Part shown: piece after piece, positions 7,130 through 7,920 of the stretch
Layout of the letters: the number at the start of each line of letters is the position of its first letter
Position numbering within the stretch: position 1 is the first letter of the stretch
NCBI GenBank assembly: GCA_013213875.1
Contig: JABSSV010000011.1
Span: 43,792 to 51,711, forward strand
Reading direction: 5' to 3'
DNA: 7,920 nucleotides
From: Lysobacterales bacterium
GTDB taxonomy: Bacteria > Pseudomonadota > Gammaproteobacteria > Xanthomonadales > SZUA-36
The notes under the pieces: model-generated
What the model saw: only the letters and a program-made list of their open reading frames with translations
What the model was told of the DNA's origin: nothing
Database searches by the model: none
Translations under genes and position numbers: made by a program

Positions 7130-7797
7130 GCGGCCGCGTACTGATGCCACTGCTGCGGCGTGACCTGCTGCTGGCCTTCAGGCGACGCGCGGAACTGATC
7201 CAGCCACTGGTCTTTCTGCTGGTGGTGATCAGTCTGTTTCCGCTCGGCGTGGGACCCGGGCCACAGCTGTTGGCACAGATCGCCGTTGGCGTAATCTGGA
7301 TCGCCGCGCTGCTCGCCACCGTGTTGACGCTGGAGAACCTCTTCCGCAGCGATTTCGAGGACGGCAGCCTGGAACAACTCGTGCTCAGTGGCCAGCCCCT
7401 GGTGAAGATAGCGCTGGCCAAAGTCGGCGCCCATTGGCTGGTCACCGGCTTGCCCATCGTGCTGCTGGCACCGCTACTGGCGCTGTGGATGAATCTCAGT
7501 ACAACCGGCATACCGGTGCTGATCGTCAGCCTGCTGCTGGGAACGCCGACCCTGGCCCTACTGGGTGCCATTGCCAGCGCCCTGACCGTCAGCGTAAGGC
7601 GTGGAGGACAACTGCTGTCACTCTTGGTCTTTCCGCTTTATGTCCCCATTTTAATTCTCGCCAGCAGCGCCGTCGGCGCTGCTGTTGACGGCTTGCCCTA
7701 TGAGGGCCAGCTGGGACTGCTGGGTGCCGGGTTCATACTGGCCCTGACGCTGGCACCCTGGGCCATTGCCGCAGCCCTGAAGCTGAGCCTCGAGTAG
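7126..7797 (+). CDS. ccmB: Heme exporter membrane protein CcmB
   Basis: This is an inner-membrane subunit of the CcmABCD cytochrome c maturation complex and partners the CcmA ATPase. It has 223 residues, the usual length. Six hydrophobic segments can be seen at about 24-41, 46-67, 101-122, 129-154, 162-185 and 195-218. The cytoplasmic loop after the second carries the family motif LFRSDFEDGSLEQLVLS (72-88), and the basic N terminus (LLRRDLLLAFRRRAE) is typical. An in-frame ATG at 7042 would add 28 residues lying inside ccmA. ATG 7126 is preferred because it gives the normal N terminus and forms an ATGA overlap with the ccmA stop (7127-7129), implying translational coupling. A short GGAA lies 8 nt upstream. 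ccmC would normally follow; it is not in the window. Confidence 0.96.
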   Translation: MSGRVLMPLLRRDLLLAFRRRAELIQPLVFLLVVISLFPLGVGPGPQLLAQIAVGVIWIAALLATVLTLENLFRSDFEDGSLEQLVLSGQPLVKIALAKVGAHWLVTGLPIVLLAPLLALWMNLSTTGIPVLIVSLLLGTPTLALLGAIASALTVSVRRGGQLLSLLVFPLYVPILILASSAVGAAVDGLPYEGQLGLLGAGFILALTLAPWAIAAALKLSLE

Positions 7798-7920
7798 CCG
7801 TCTGTGAGCGCTTGGGGACTGCCCTCCGGGCCGGGAAAGGCTTACAATAGCGATCGCAACCGAAAGCGCGCGCCCTTGGCAGATCGACACCGCCAGTAAT
7901 GACCCTAAGCAAGCCGTGAG
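7798..7920 (+). other. Spacer after ccmB with a possible -10 element
   Basis: No complete gene is visible here. Frames opening at GTG 7804 and ATG 7899 both close quickly (TAA near 7897-7899 and TGA at 7917-7919). TACAAT at 7843-7848 matches a sigma-70 -10 at 5 of 6 positions, but no good -35 lies 16-18 bp upstream. An 8-bp palindrome, GCGATCGC, follows at 7850-7857. The gap is long for a tightly packed ccm operon, so the next gene (ccmC by usual order) may have its own promoter and start beyond 7920. Confidence 0.3.

Noticed and set aside
7050..7571. 173-codon open frame on the minus strand opposite ccmB
   Set aside because: It is Ser/Arg-rich and lacks motifs. ccmB is full length, with six membrane segments and its family motif on the other strand.
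7850..7857. GCGATCGC resembling a cyanobacterial HIP1 site
   Set aside because: I noticed only this occurrence, and 8-bp GC-rich palindromes are expected by chance. The genes are not cyanobacterial.
7899..7919. ATG at 7899 as the start of the next ccm gene
   Set aside because: It reads only six codons before TGA (7917-7919), so it cannot be ccmC.

Overview
This is an ordinary chromosomal stretch of a GC-rich Gram-negative bacterium, most likely a gammaproteobacterium. The evidence is a System I cytochrome c maturation locus (ccmA-ccmB), a glutathione reductase, a bacterial kynurenine 3-monooxygenase and a very large secreted subtilase with proteobacterial-type accessory domains. I cannot name a genus. 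Marine or Xanthomonadales-like gammaproteobacteria are a reasonable guess, but this is inference only. I see no mobile element, CRISPR array, tRNA, rRNA or phage gene.

Layout. Bases 1-768 (+) hold the 3' part of kmo, which ends at a strong hairpin terminator (796-829). Converging on it from the right is a two-gene minus-strand unit: gor (6337 to 4982) followed after 14 nt by a 1377-residue S8 serine protease (4967 to 834). The protease's Shine-Dalgarno overlaps the gor stop codon, so the two are probably cotranscribed and translationally coupled. A 201-bp divergent spacer (6338-6538) separates gor from ccmA (+, 6539-7129). ccmA overlaps ccmB (+, 7126-7797) by 4 nt in an ATGA junction. The last 123 bases hold no complete gene and probably lead into the next ccm gene beyond the window.

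Function. CcmA and CcmB are the ATPase and a membrane subunit of the ABC complex used in cytochrome c biogenesis. Gor keeps cytoplasmic glutathione reduced with NADPH. The S8 protease carries a signal peptide, an I9-type propeptide, a PA-interrupted catalytic domain, an Fn3-like domain, PPC-like domains and a duplicated C-terminal domain, so it is exported and probably self-processed. Kmo belongs to tryptophan/kynurenine catabolism and has no visible link to the rest.

No undescribed system is evident. The points most worth a second look are the gor-protease coupling, the protease's tandem C-terminal module, and the inverted repeats in the gor/ccmA divergent spacer.
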